Source of the DNA: Eonycteris spelaea | Taxonomy: Eukaryota > Chordata > Mammalia > Chiroptera > Pteropodidae | Length of the DNA: 64,000 nt | Reading direction: 5' to 3' | Assembly: GCA_003508835.1 (NCBI GenBank) | Contig: PUFA01000022.1 | Span: forward strand, 8,928,001 to 8,992,000 | In this document: positions 1-13,060 of the stretch, in pieces | Position numbering within the stretch: position 1 is the first letter of the stretch | Layout of the letters: each line of letters begins with the position of its first letter | The notes under the pieces: model-generated | Database searches by the model: none | The model's input: the letters and a program-made list of their open reading frames with translations, nothing else | What the model was told of the DNA's origin: nothing | Program-made: the position numbers and the translations under genes

Positions 1-894
1 TCAGCCGGACGCACCCTTGAGTACCCTGACGTCCTCCACTATCTGACGGCTGCGCATTTGGACCTTCAGGTTAATGGTCTTAAATCGCGTTCGTTTAAGT
101 GAGCTGAGAAATGGTATGGTCTGGGCTACATGTAACATTAAAAGGGACGGAAGGAAGGACCCACGGTGGAAGGAGTTGGAGGACATCCACGTATTTAAAC
201 AAAGCACAGCTGTCCTCGGGATGGGATTTACTGTGATCAAAAAGCCGATCGCGTCTGTCATTCCCCGGATTCATAACCAGCGGCCAGGCAGATGGCAGGT
301 GCTCACCACAATCCTTTGCGGAACTGACGATATTCCTCAGGCACCAGCGTCAGCGTGAAAAGAAGTGTCTGCAGAATGGTGAAATGCACCTGAGGCTCAC
401 CCGCTGAGCCTCTGACCGGCTCACCTGCTGAGCCTCCGACCGGCTCACCCTGAATCCCGTGGGGAGCCCAGCCCACGAGAACCTCTGAGACCCCAGGTCC
501 CTGTCCTGCTGTCCCTGAGTGATGCCGGAAACCAAGGCGGGTCATGCCTCCAGGTGGGGAAGAGGCAGCAACTTCTGCCCTTGCGTCCAGCACCAGGCGA
601 GGACTTATTCTCTGTCATTAGAAACGAAAAACAATAATACCTGTCTCCTTTCAATCTCAGGAAACAAGTGCGTCCTCACCCACATCATGTCATGCTCATG
701 AACAACCCTTGAGTTTGCACACGCACTCTCAAGACGGATTTGGTGGGAGAAAATAACAAAAGGAGCAGAAACGCAAATCGAGGAGCTCACGGCTTAAGAG
801 TGGCCACAACTCACGGAGGATTGAGTGACCGCCACGCGCTGTGTTTAGCGTGACAGTAGCATCAGGTTCATTCTTCGCACACACAGAAGGAGGT
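1..894. other. Intergenic, no gene seen
   Basis: Mixed-composition unique sequence. Apart from the 24-bp tandem repeat at 396-449 I see nothing functional. Overlapping short frames on both strands are chance. Confidence 0.7.
396..449 (+). repeat. 24-bp tandem repeat, about 2.25 copies
   Basis: The unit CTCACCCGCTGAGCCTCTGA plus CCGG occurs at 396-419 and, with two substitutions, at 420-443. A partial third copy follows. Confidence 0.9.
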
Positions 895-1055
895 GCACGC
901 TCATTTCCCAGGTGAGGAACAGAGCTCAGAGGAGTCAAGCGGCTCGCCCTGGATCACACAGCCAATAAATATAGAGACAAAATTGGAATCCGGGCTGGAC
1001 TGACCCCAAATTCCGGCAAGTTCTTTACCTTTACATTAAGCTCTCCCCTCCAGCT
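895..1055 (+). mobile_element. MIR SINE fragment
   Basis: ATTTCCCAGGTGAGGAACAG, GCCCTGGATCACACAGCCAA and TTGGAATCCGGGCTGGACTG correspond to the 3' half of MIR. Confidence 0.75.
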
Positions 1056-1170
1056 TCAGGCAAGAAGTGGTACACGTGCCCCATAAATGATCACTTGAGT
1101 GTACTCTCTCCACACAGGACCGAAGAAAAAGCACTGGAAATGCACAAGTTTTGGGTTTTTTTTTTTTTTT

Positions 1171-1790
1171 GAATTGGTAAACTATTTACAGGTTTCAAAA
1201 TTAAACCATCTTCAGAATTATGGAGTGAAACATCTTTATCCCCACCCTGTCCCCCATCGGCTCTCTAAAAAGGCAAGCACTTTATCAGATTTTCGAGACA
1301 CCCTTCAGAGTTCCTTTATGCAAATCTGCGCATGTATGAATAGATGTTTTTTCACAGAAGGCAATGCCCTCCCATCCGGTTCCATCTCTTGTTTTTTTCC
1401 ATTTAACCATTTCATTTAACCAAAGACTTGTCAGTCTTCCCACTGCAATATGCAGAGACACCCCTCTTCTTTTACACTGCAGTACGGTATTGATCAGCAC
1501 TCCGTTGTATTGATGCACTGTAATCGATTTCTAGTTCCATACCGATGGCCGATCGCCTTGTTCCCAATCTTTTGGCAGTAAGAAAAATGCTACAGTGAAT
1601 AACTTTGGACATACACCCTTTTATATGTGTGCCAGTACACCTGTGTGATAACGTCTCAAAAATGGATTGCTGGGTGAAAAGATATATACGTTTGCAATTT
1701 AGAGGGGTAGTGGCAGGCTGCCCTCCATGGGAGGTACACCCATGGGCACCAGCAGCCTGAGAGCGTGGGGGTCCCCGTCAGCTTTGCAAG
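1171..1790 (-). mobile_element. Old L1 fragment, antisense
   Basis: CCCAATCTTTTGGCAGTAAG, ATGCTACAGTGAATAACTTT and TGGATTGCTGGGTGAAAAG correspond to the reverse complement of ancient L1 ORF2/3' sequence. Borders are vague, and the 5' half of the interval is weaker. Confidence 0.55.
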
Positions 1791-3308
1791 AGAGGGGACT
1801 GTCAAAGAGCTTTGCGTTCATGCATCCGATGAGTGAAAACCATGGTGTCTCCTTGTAGCTCTACTCTTATCATGGGGAAGGCCCAACCTGTCATATATTT
1901 AAGGGGCTTCCGCACAGGCATATCCCCCGCATTCTGAAAGCTCACTTCGCTTTTACAAAGGCCTGTGTTAGTACCTGTTTTCACCATCTAACAGGATCCT
2001 TATTACTTAGAGAAGTTGGGAAATGTCTGTGGTTTGAAATCAAGAACTTCTGTGGATGATTTCACGAGGGCCTCAGTGTTTGCTTGGGCCTGAAGGACGT
2101 ACGGGGCTTGGATGGCGCTGCAGGTGGTCAGCACGTTCCAGGAAAGGAGAGTGACAGCAGCAGAGGCAGGAGATCCAGGCAGGGCTTACCCCATTTTCTA
2201 GAATCGCCTTCGAGACGCGATGGGGTGCAGAGGGCCACCATGCTCCGCGTCAAGGCCTTGGCTGCCACTCCGTCACTGTGTTTTCACGTTGTCTTCACCG
2301 ACTGGAACCCATCCCGGCTCTTTTCTCTCCTCCACTGTTGTGGGTTCTCGTCGTTCCTATTCTCCAGTGAGTAACCAGGACAACTGCGTTTCCCTCAGGC
2401 ATCAATCAGGACTCTCAGTTTCAAGACGAGTCGAGCCCTTAACATGTACTGGCCGCATAAAGGGCCCAAGGGTCCCGCCCGCAGAGTTCCCGCTTTCGCC
2501 AGCTCCGTATGTGAACCTTCCTCTAAGCAAATAATCACGATCCAATTCGTAACTAGACCCAGATCCAAAACTGGTTGCAAGTAGCTACCTAAGTTTCATT
2601 TCACCGCAATTTTTTATCGAACTTTTCAATTCTAAAGAGAAGCAGTTCCATCCAGACGTTCTGGCAAATTTGCTTTTTAAGCCCAAAGTCGATGCTGCTT
2701 AAGCAGGGAAATCCATTCAGCTCACTTTAGAAGTAGTTCCGTTTTTGACTAGATGATGGGACAGAGCCAGCCAAGAAAGATCTAGCTCTAGTGTTATCTA
2801 TTCCCAAAAATATTACCACAATTAGTAACTTAAAAAAAAAAAAAAAACCATACGTTTGTCTTCGCACAGTTTCTGCGGGGCAGGGGCCTGAGGTCAGCTT
2901 TGGTTGCTGAAGGCTCGGGGTTTCACAAGGCCACAGTCCGGGTGCTGACTGGGCCGTGGTCTCGTCTGACACTCCCTGGGGAGGGATCTGCTTTCACTCT
3001 CACTTGGGAGGTTGGCAAAACGCGGCTCCTTATGGTTGTAGGACTGTGGCTTTAATCTCTTCGCTGGATACTGGTGAGAGAGCGCCCTCAGCTTCTACAG
3101 GCCACCTGCACTTCCCCGTCAGGTGGCGTTCCCGTACGTGGCTTCTTGCTTCTTCAAAGCCAGCAATGGAGAAAGAGAGACTCCAGCAAGACGGGAGCTG
3201 CAGTCCTGCATAACAGGACCATGCAATCCCGCATGCATCATCTCATCCACCCCATCGCCTTTGCCTTAGAAGCATGTCAGGGGTCCTGCCCACACGCAAG
3301 GCTGTGAC

Positions 3309-3324
3309 TACCAGGGGGCGGAGG
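3309..3324 (+). promoter_or_regulatory. CTCF-like motif
   Basis: TACCAGGGGGCGGAGG matches the CCA..AGGGGGCGC-type core closely. Motif resemblance alone does not show binding. Confidence 0.3.
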
Positions 3325-4509
3325 TTAAGGGGGGACCACCGTAAGAGTCTGCCTGCCGCAAGCCGAGGGAAGACAAATTAAAATCAAAAGCCCCCTTTTA
3401 AATCTTCTAGCTCACTTAGTGTTGTGGCTTGAACCCGTCCACATCCCCATCGAGCTCCCCGTGAAATCAATCTAAGAATATCAATGCTGGTCGATAATGC
3501 CCCACCTTCACCAGACACATCGCTGTCCGCCTCCCACAAGCACAGCACCGTCTGCCACTTTGCCTGCTTCCGCCAGTACCCCGGCGCTCACACACGGGCA
3601 GCAGGCGACGTGGGGGTTTTCGGCAGGCACTTGGGGGACAGCAGCTTTTATCCTGGGCCCATCCGCAGGGTGTGCATCTGTGCGTGTCTCTGTGTGGCAC
3701 TAAGCTCCGAGGCCTGGTAACGGAGATGATGGATCCCCACTGAAGGAAAATGACAGAATAAGACGACGGAGCCAATTTGTCACCGAAAGCCAAGCCTGAT
3801 TATGCGGCAACAAGGGCCTCACACTGGGATTGATTACAAACAAGAATGCTGCCCTGCGGGCCGCCTCACGTGTTATTATAAATAAAGAACATTCGCTTCA
3901 GCCTCTGCATCACTGCAGAGACGGATTACACCTCGGCGCTTGGGTGCACGGCAGACACCCCAGGAGGTACAAGGGGCCTTTCTCACCCCGAAATAGTGTT
4001 GCCTCATGCAACGCCCTTTCGTGAATAAAATAAGGCTGCAGCACAGCACCGCGGGGACAGAAAATGCACAGGGTTTGAGAGACACGGGGCACTCGCCTCC
4101 ACAGGGCACACTGTAAAGTGCTGCGGGCTTTGTTGCAAAGGGCCAAGGGCCCCGCAGCATCTGCGTGGCACGTCTGATGGTCCACGGGCAGTGAAAGCCG
4201 CAGGACCACTGAGAGTACTTCCTGCGGAATCAGGGTTTGGTTTTCAAGACGGAAACAAATCTGCTGGATTTTTTTCAAATGTCTCCTTGCCCTTGCCCTG
4301 CTGTTCCAAAGCTGTCATCCTAGAGTTTTCAAATAAACGGCTGATTTTAACCAAAGGAATAAGGGAACAACCGCGTTCTATTTATTTCCTTACGCCTTTC
4401 TTCAGCACAGCGCTGACTGCATTTGCTCTACCTGTGGAAACCATCTGTGTTCATTCCCGCGCCTACCACTCGCTTTCCATCTCGCTCTCGGCCTCTTCTC
4501 AGGATTTCC

Positions 4510-4630
4510 CCGGCTCCTCGATCTTTCTCTGCATCACCGCGGGGCGGGGCGGGAGGGCTCCGCCGCGGCCCCTCTCGGGCGTGACGCGAGCGCCCTCTGC
4601 CGTCCAGCACCTGGACCACGCCGAGCCGAC
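4510..4630. promoter_or_regulatory. Small CpG-rich patch with GC boxes and a CTCF-like core
   Basis: GGGGCGGGGCGGGAGG at 4,541-4,556 holds two overlapping GC boxes. AGCGCCCTCTGCCG near 4,589 resembles the reverse complement of a CTCF core. No gene is apparent. Confidence 0.35.
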
Positions 4631-5548
4631 TGGAGGGAAACAGACTGACATTCTCCCTTCGCGGGGCAAACACCGCCGAGCATTGTGAAAATGAATCATT
4701 TGTTAAACCGCAAGTGTTTATGGACTGCCCTTTCATTATTTACTTTTCAGCTATTAAACACGCTCGACGGAGTGCCTGCGCGGCAGCCCTGTGCCGGCTC
4801 GCACCTTCTTGCGGGGCCGATGTTCCCAGCCCCCTCGCTTCCCTCCACAGGAGACATTTTCGATCTCTTTTGTCAGGTCAGGGTCAAACTACAGTTGTTC
4901 TGTGATGACTTTATCAATTCTCAGTTGATAGACTCTAAATGAAAAAAGCTCACCGCTGCCTCGTCGCTGCTTAAGGAGAGTTATTTGTGGAATGTTCTGT
5001 CCGTGGGGCAGGGTCTGTGACAGACGCCAGGAGTCCAGCGAAATAAGGAAAAAGGTGTTTTTAACGCCTTTTATTAGCCTCCCTCCCAGCATCAAGGAGC
5101 AGATGACATCCATCCTAGTGCGTCCTTCCAAACTCAAGCCGCAGGGAGGAAGCGTCCCCCACCTCCCTCCCAGAGTAAAAAACCAGACCTGCTTTAGGTA
5201 AGTATGCTAATTATCGCCCTTCACCTTGATTCAAAGTCAGAAGCACTGGGCCAGGTGGCAGGCGGCCCCTTTCCGAGAAGAAAATTCTCCAACTCCACGT
5301 TTGACGAGAAGCAAGCATCAGTCTGCACCCACAGTGGCCCCTGCTTTGAAAGGGCAAACGTTTCCACCACCCAGAATTTCAGGAAGATATACAGTAACCC
5401 CTAAATAAACAATCAAATAAATAAATAAGGCCAAATGCCAAGAAGCAGAAGCTCCTGAAAAGGAACAGGAGATTTTAACCCAAACCCCAACATTTAAACA
5501 CACGTGACCGATACTGATACTACACACAAGCACAAGAAAGCTTTCCCG

Positions 5549-5592
5549 CCTCTCTCTTCTCTCCCTCCCTCCTCCTCTCTCTCCCTTCAATC
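5549..5592 (+). repeat. Pyrimidine-rich low-complexity tract
   Basis: Irregular CTCTCT and CCCTCCCTCC units. Confidence 0.85.
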
Positions 5593-5939
5593 CTCCTGAA
5601 ATAAGGCGATAGTTTCATTTTCAAATGAACTCATTAGGGATTTATGTTTTAATAGAAAGAGACCTACTACCAGATGTTGCCAAAAAAAAAGAGAAAAACC
5701 GTAACAGTAAATAAACTTAGAAATGTCATCAAATGATACCTCTCTTTTTCTTTTTCAAACTAAACATACGTTCAAGAATGACTCGCGGCTTGATATCTTT
5801 TCTCCCAACACCATGCCTGCAGGCTCAGCGTCCTGCCAGGGGGAGGCGGGGACCACCACAGGGAGGCGGGAGAAGGCAGGGGACCTGACCAACAGGTTGG
5901 CGAGAACCCATCACTGAGACAGTCAGTCTGAAACATACA

Positions 5940-6180
5940 GGGCCGTTGACGGGTTAAGAGCACGGGATCTGAAGAGAAGCTGACCTTCTGAACTGGGTCT
6001 AGCGGCGGTGTGGCCAGGAAATCAGCCATGCCGCTGGAACACGTCTCATAAACTCACTGAGCTTCCGGTTCCTTGTTTGTGAAATAGAATCGATGCTTCC
6101 TCCTCGTGAAATTAAATCGGAGAGCTCCCACCTGTCATGCACATAAAGTGCTTGGCATGATTAGGGATGCAACAAACACG
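5940..6180 (+). mobile_element. MIR SINE
   Basis: AGAGCACGGGATCTGAAGAG, TGAGCTTCCGGTTCCTTGTT, GTGAAATAGAATCGATGCTT and AAGTGCTTGGCATGATTAGG match MIR in order. Confidence 0.75.
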
Positions 6181-6374
6181 CAACATGTGTACACGACCCC
6201 TGGCTTTCATTCCTCTCTTTCCTCTCAAACAGCACGATCCAGAAACAGATTGTCCCAGTTTAAATCTTCCTCAATCCTGCCTGTCTTCATTTATCATCCA
6301 GCAAACCTTTATTGGATCCTTACTACGTTCCAGATACTATGTTAGGTTCTTGCTACTCAAATATGAAAAAGTCT

Positions 6375-6725
6375 TCTTGACATGTGAAATCTAAGGAACA
6401 ATAAACAAAACAGAAACAAACTCACAAACAGACCATTGTGATGGTTGCCGGAGGGAGGGGGATTGGAGAGGAGTGGGTGAAAGAGAGGAAGGGATTAAGA
6501 AGTACCAATCGTTAGTTACAAAACAGTTATGGGGATGGAAATTACAGCGCAGGGCATGCAGCCATAATATAGCAATAACTATGTATGGTATCAGATGATG
6601 GGAACTAGATTTCTCAGGGTGATCCCTTCGCAAGTTATAGAAATGTCTAATCACTATGTTGTACACCTGAAATTAATATAATATTGTATGTCAACCGTAA
6701 TATAAAAATAGAAAAATATTTTTTT
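6375..6725 (+). mobile_element. L1 3' end (laurasiatherian type)
   Basis: The piece contains GTGATGGTTGCCGGAGGGAG, GGGATTAAGAAGTACCAATC and ATGTTGTACACCTGAAATTA, followed by ATATTGTATGTCAACCGTAA and an A-rich tail. This is the typical 3' UTR of L1 in laurasiatherian mammals. Confidence 0.85.
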
Positions 6726-9700
6726 TGAAAAAAAAGTTTAAAAAAACCCTTACTCTCTAGGAAGAGAACACATAAATTAAGCATCTATATAATAAAATTT
6801 AGTCTTTAGTTGTCTCTTTGTTATTAGCACCAAAACAGTTGGTGTCATACATGGCTATGTGGCTTAGGTGAAATCCACTTTGGGGAGGGTGTTTAAAACA
6901 GGAGAGAATGACAATTCTTTTCTTCTACATGCAAAGTGTACAATAAAGAAGGCTCAAAATGTTCATGATTTTTTTTTTGCAATTGTCCATTTTAATTTTC
7001 CTGGGTTTTCCCCTGTGCAATCACATAAGAAATCATGCTAAGGAACAGAAAAAAATAAAAATGTCATCTTGCAGATAAACAAATAAATCTTAAACTTCGT
7101 CAGCTATGAAAATTTGAGATTTTTGAGAGTCTGAAATTCCAAGTCTTTTCATCTGTTGAATCCCCAATTCCAAGTCCAAAATCTGGCATGAAATCTGTGC
7201 TCAATAGACCTTTCTTGCCAGAAAGGCGACATGAGGGCTCATCAAGACAGACAGGCCCTTTCCAGCAGCACCCACTCCAGCCGCATGGGGCACCCACTTA
7301 GAAGAGAGCCAGGTGTCCTCCTAAGCACCCAGAGGTGGGCAGAACTCTCCCAGAAACTGAAACCCACAGGAGGAACCCAGGCGACACACCTGAAGGCACC
7401 TGAGGAGACAGGGAGAACATACAAAGAGAATTTCAAGTGAGCCCCAAATTGACTCTTCCGAATTTAATCTTTGTTCAAGGTCCAGAACTCATCTTGATCA
7501 TCAAGCCCCAAACGAGAAAGTCCGAAGGGATAGGCTGTCCCAGGGACAAAGGCAGGCCCAATTCTGACCTCATCGTCCACAACTCAGAATATATAAACCA
7601 CAGTGACAGAGCCTCGCATAGCACACTGGTAAAGGTATGGACAAGAGAAATCAGTGATGAGCCCCTGGATCCAGGGATCCCCTCGAATCATGCCCATTCA
7701 CGTCCACATGACTGCAGTGAGCACTGTGTTTCTCTCCCGACAAGCAAGGCGGGCACTCGGATTCACACTCGCTGACGTTGGATAAAAGTGCTTCCCACAG
7801 GGGGATCTCCCGCCGATATTAATTTCTATGTGTTCCAGCTAATAAAACGAAAAATGTAGTATATAAAGAAGTTTTATTACTATGCTGGCATTATTATAAC
7901 TCTGAATTAGTTATTACAATTTTAGAAAATCACTTCAATTGAAATATTTATTTTTAGTCTTTGCATTCAACTTCGTTCAACAATGATTCATAATTGCCCC
8001 GGTAATGCTAGGTCACGAAGCCAGTTACCAAAAAGAGGGAAAAAAAAAGTGGCAAATGCAATGATCGAGCCATGGGCAGGGGACTGGAGAAGCAACAAAG
8101 AGTGTCCCTAACCCAGCTTGAGAGAAGAGAGGTGGGCTTTCGGGAAGGCTCGGTTGAGCCTTAAAGCTTCTCCTTCAGCCCACTCCAGCTCCACCCTCCT
8201 TCACATCTGTATGTGGTCAGATGGCCACACCGAAGTGAATGAAGAGGTCTGGATACGATGTCCAAAGCCAAGAGCGGGCGTTTGGGCTCGAGGCCTACAA
8301 CAACTTCAAAGACCGCTCTGCGTCCCATCGAAGCAAACTTCCTGATCAAATAATCGCTCTTCAAAATATTTTCAGAGCGAAACAAGAAACATGGAGGCAG
8401 AGAGGTAGAGGAAGAAAGAGACTGTGAACAAGTCCCCACGCGGGAAGCGGAAACGTTCCTTTATACAGAAACTTTCTTCCTATAAATGCATCTGTCCGCC
8501 CTGATCCGAATTTACAGAGTCTAGCATCATAAACCCAGACACTTTTCATTATTTTTATCAGAGAAATGGAGGACGCTTACACCGGTAAGTGCTTCGACAT
8601 TTCCTGAGCCGCGGCACTAAGTGCAGGAAGGCGTTATTATGTCCCCTGCCACAAGGCACTCGAAGGTGAACGCTGGAATGATAGGAAGTCAAAGAAAATG
8701 GCAGCCGAAGGTGGGTCAAGACATCCACAAACGACACCCACGTCGTCTTTTCACAACTACGTCTCGCCTCGCTCGAGCCGCCGCAAAAGAATCTGTGATG
8801 AGCTCGGGGACAGCGAAGTGATCCAATTGTCCGGCAATGGCCGGAGCGTTCTTCCTCGCCCTCTGCGGGGATCCATTAAAGGAGCAGGAAATGGAAAGAG
8901 AAGCGCAGTGCGTGATGAATGTCAGGTACTGTTCCTTTTTATGAAGCTCTTCGGGAAAGGCCTTGGGTACAGACGGCTACATAACAAGGTAAGCACATAA
9001 ATAAACAAGCGCCTGCATTCCAGGGTTATTCGCCTGGGCCCTCTCTCTCTGAACTTGTTGAGACTTGGCGAGGTGACTAGAGAGATTCCAGACAGAGTGT
9101 CATGTGAACTCGTCGCTGTGCCAACCTGCTGAACAAAACAAAACAGGTTTGTGGCTTCTGTCTGGGAGATCTGATGGATGCGGGTATTAGATTCTTCCCT
9201 TGTCGGCAGGGGGAGAAGAATACTTAAATCCCCCCCAATTTCAGCGTTTGCTTCTTAGAAGTTTTATAGGTAGTTTGGCTCTGATTGGGAAAGTCAGCAA
9301 GACTAGGACCCTCTGTAGGCGAGTGACGGGAACATGAGACACTACACGTGGTCTCACTGAAAACACGCCAAGCTGATCTATGCACCACTAGAGGAGAAGG
9401 TCTGGTGACAGAACACAGATATTCGAGCAAGTGATAACAGCGCCTTTGGCTTGCCCGGTGTCCTCTTTTCTGGACACTTCAAGCATCTCGTAAACGCGTA
9501 TAGAGGGTCCCTCGCCAGTCAGTGGGACGCGGTCGTATCTAGGAGAAGGTAAGGACGGCCACCCAGCCAAGGCATGACTGTGCCGTGCGCGTGCTTGTAA
9601 AACCCTCGTTTCCCTTTCTCTCGGGCATCTCTGTGGGACGGCGGAGATGGGCGCGTGGGGACATGGCGCCGGACCGCGCCGATGGGCGCGGGCTGCGGCC

Positions 9701-10669
9701 CCCGCTGTGCTGCCCACATCGCTCGCACGCCCTTCCGCCATGGCTGAAACGAGTGAAGAAGATGCGCTCAGGCAAATGTCCCAGCCAGGGGGAGTGTGCG
9801 TGTGGAAGAGTCGGTCGCTGAGGGCACGAGCTGTGCCACGGGTTCGTTCTGAGGGTGTCAGGTCTGCTACAGTCTCAGCTGGCAGAGTCTGTGTCCCTTT
9901 CATCTCCCAAGCTGCACGAATCTCTCTAATCCGTGGCCCTAGCCCAGTCACCAACAGGAATTCCCGTGGGGTCCCCAAGGGACTAGTTTCATGGCTGCGC
10001 CTGTGTGGTCACACAGGGGCCTCATCATGTTCCACTGTTTCCATCTTAAAACTCCTCCTCATTTTATCTTTGAACCTGTGTCCCTGCGTAGAGTCCAGGG
10101 GGACAATGGAGCACGGGCCTGAGCAGAAGAGACGGATGTGTGCAAATGAGGCGACAGGGCTCCTCGCCACACATTCGCATCGCACACTCACGCTGCCGCA
10201 CGCAGAGAATCCCAGGGTCCCCGTCACGGGCTGGCGCTCGGCCTGGCTCAGAGTTACATCCAAGCCAAGGGGCGTCCTCACAGCACCGCCTCCCCCAAGC
10301 AAGCCGCACCCGCCCCTCCAACCGGCGCGGCCGGACAGAAGTCAATCGCGTTGGCAGCGACAAGAACCACCATGGACCCTGTCCTAGCGTTTCCTACCCA
10401 GGTGACAGCCCTGTATCAGCTGCCACACTGAAAAGGATGTCATAGAAACAAAAGGAGCGTTAGGACAGCCCAGCTTTCCTTTTCCTTTCTGCTTTCTTTC
10501 TTTCCTTACTCAGTCAGTAGAAAGGAGACAGTGTTCATAGAATGTGTCATATCGAGTCAGATTTTTACATAAACTGGAAACGCTGATTTGAGCTTCCACC
10601 TAGAATATCATATTTTTAAAACTTTTGCATGTTTTCTTAAAGGCACCCAAAACGTAAAGGCGGTTAACA
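6726..10669. other. Intergenic, no supported gene
   Basis: AT-rich up to about 8,050, then richer in CpG, notably at 8,700-8,890 and 9,575-9,740. The longest open frame in the window (246 residues, 9,647-10,387, +) lies here. It opens MGAWGHGAGPRRWARAAAPA, is rich in Arg, Ser and Pro, has no domain I recognise, and overlaps a 196-residue frame on the opposite strand. Confidence 0.6.
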
Positions 10670-12035
10670 AATCGACCGAAAAATATTTACAACACATATG
10701 ACAGAAAAATAACACATTTCCTTAAGACTTTAAAAGCTCTTACAAAAGCAAAAGATAAATATCTTAATTTAAAAAAAATGGAATTAAGACACAAATAAGC
10801 CCATCGCAAAAGAACTTCACATGACCAACAATGGGCATTGTAAAATGTCTTCAAATTCACTAATAATAAAAGAAATTCAAGTAAAAATAACGATGCTATG
10901 TAAGTTTCCACCCGGAAGATTAGCAAAGATAAAATGAAAATATCCACGGCTAGTACAGGCCTGAAGTGGGAATAACTGGACTGACGTTTGACGACACAGA
11001 TCAAAATACTAAACAAGAACAAATGCCTTTTGATTCAGCAATAAGGATGCGAAGAATCTACTAAAGAGATAACAGGACACTTACAAATATGAGCATGCAA
11101 GGCTGTTCACTACAGCACTGTTTAGAGTATCTAAAAATTAAAATAACCTAACTATCCATCTACAGGGTATGGGTTTAATCAATTACAGTAAACCCATTCT
11201 ATAGATGCATGTTTAAAAAAGTAACTAGATAACTGTATATGTGCCAATCTGGAAAATGTACACAAATGTACTGTAAAAAAAAAAGTTTTTAAGCAAATTA
11301 TAAAATACAAAAGGATCTCACTTGGGAAAAATTTGTATAGAAAAGCTTATACAGTCTTCTAAAATTTTCTGGAGGAGATTACATTTTAGGGTAATCTCTG
11401 AGAAGTGGAATTAATTATAGACAAGAAGAAATAAATGAGACTCACTTTATATTTTAAGCACCCTGTAACATTCAGGGAAAAAACCATTTCAGAAGCATAT
11501 CTCTTTCTGGTAATTTCTAAAAATTCAAATATTTGAACACACAATGTAAATATACATATGTCTTACTGTTAAAGTGTACAGCTAAAATTTATTGAATTTT
11601 GTTAACCAATGTCACCATAAAATAGAGAAATAAAATTTTTAAAATTCAAATGTTAAGATAATAAATTAAAAATCATTTGCTGCATATAGTCACAATAGAA
11701 TATTAAGCAATCATTTTAAATGATGCTATAGATCTATACATACTGACCCTCCCCCAAATATGGTCACACCATATATTTCTGTAAAAGAAGAAAAAGGTGA
11801 TTGAACAATGTATGTAGCAGAATTACATCTGTATAAAATTTTGTATCTGTTGAGAAAAGAGAGTCAGCTGTCTGGAAGGATGTTCACCAAACAGTAACAG
11901 TAGTTATCTTCGGGTAGTGGTTCTTTTAATGGTTTTTTCCCCTTTCTTATTTATGCTTTTCTATGTTGTATAATTTTAGTTACAATAGGTATGTATCCTC
12001 TTTTGTAAATTAGGAAAAAATAAAAAGCTATTTCC
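10670..12035 (+). mobile_element. Old L1 sequence, 3' portion, diverged
   Basis: Phrases such as ATTAGCAAAGATAAAATGAA, GGCTGTTCACTACAGCACTG, CACTTGGGAAAAATTTGTAT and ATCTTCGGGTAGTGGTTCTT are in the order of an ancient L1 (L1M type) 3' region on the + strand. A different AT-rich piece may interrupt it at about 11,480-11,640. All reading frames are broken. Confidence 0.65.
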
Positions 12036-12899
12036 ATTTCAAAGCCTTCTACTGTGAGCTAGGAGAAAGAAGAATAAGAAAGTTGCACAAAATGAATAAA
12101 AAGGAATTTTTTTTTCCTGGTTCCCAACAGTATCCCGAAAGCCAGCACGAATAAAGATTATAAACTGGAACTTCAGTATTTTCTGACTTGCATATTTTTG
12201 TCCCAATTTTGTCAACTTGAGGAAGAACATAGCATGTCAAAGCTCCCAGATACAAGTGCACCCAGAATGTACCCATCCAGCAGACATTTTCTGATGGTAC
12301 CAGGTACTAACATGCTATTGTCTTCTAAACTAACTTATGCTTAACTTTTTCACGTATCTCTTAAGCACTATGTTTAGTGTTTAACATTTTTTAAAAAGCA
12401 CTGTCCTTACCTAATACGAATGCTACATTAAGGTGCAGGTGTATTTCCCAATTTTGTCCTGATGGTTTTTTTTTTAGAACCTTGGTAATTATTGGTAATT
12501 ATTTTAGAACCTTGCTAAGTCTCCCTTCCTTATCAGTCTTTCCAATAATTTTCACCAGGAAAAATGCCAGTTTTGTCCTTCTTTTCCACAGAGATTTAGA
12601 GTTAGAAGTTATAGCGAATTCTCACCTGAACAAAGAATTCATTGCATTTTCAAGATATACTACAGGAAGTTTATTAGTAGACTATGAAGAATTCATCACT
12701 AGTAATTTTAAGTTTAGTTTTAAATACCTGTTGCAATTAACACCCAGAGTCAGAGATGCAATACTACTACTTCTTATTGTTTATTTGTTCTTGCTTTAAT
12801 CTAGTATTAAACATCCTCTGTAATGTGCTAAGGCGGTCATCTTAAGGCTGAGTTAAAGAAACCTGTAATTTGGGGGGGGGGGCATCCATGGTGTTAAAA
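12036..12899. other. Intergenic, AT-rich
   Basis: A short direct repeat of TTTTAGAACCTTG occurs at about 12,472 and 12,502. A G-run is present near 12,871. Nothing else was recognised. Confidence 0.65.
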
Positions 12900-13060
12900 T
12901 CGTGAGAGAATTTAAACAAAGTAATACCATACTTATTGTGGTGATCATTATGCAATAAATACAAATTGAAACTTATGTTGTACGCCTGAAACTAATACAA
13001 TGTTATATGTCAATTATACCTCCAGTTTAAAAATGTTTAAAGCAACCAGCATGATAAATA
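12900..13060 (+). mobile_element. L1 3' end fragment
   Basis: TGTGGTGATCATTATGCAAT and TTATGTTGTACGCCTGAAAC, then ATACAATGTTATATGTCAAT, match the terminal part of the same L1 3' UTR type as at 6,375. A-rich low-complexity sequence follows to about 13,137. Confidence 0.8.

Larger units (their letters stand above)
1791..5939. other. Intergenic, no gene seen
   Basis: Mostly unique-looking DNA with more CpG than the central part of the window. It contains an A-run at 2,830-2,846, the CTCF-like motif near 3,309 and the small CpG patch near 4,540. A 165-residue open frame (4,191-4,688) crosses the CpG patch. It has no recognisable domain and is opposed by equal frames on the other strand. Confidence 0.65.

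Noticed and set aside
4191..4688. 165-residue open frame as a gene
   Set aside because: It crosses a small CpG patch, has no recognisable motif, and is matched by opposite-strand frames.
9647..10387. 246-residue open frame as a protein-coding gene
   Set aside because: No domain, no recognisable homolog, composition-driven, with an open frame of similar size on the other strand and no visible exon structure.
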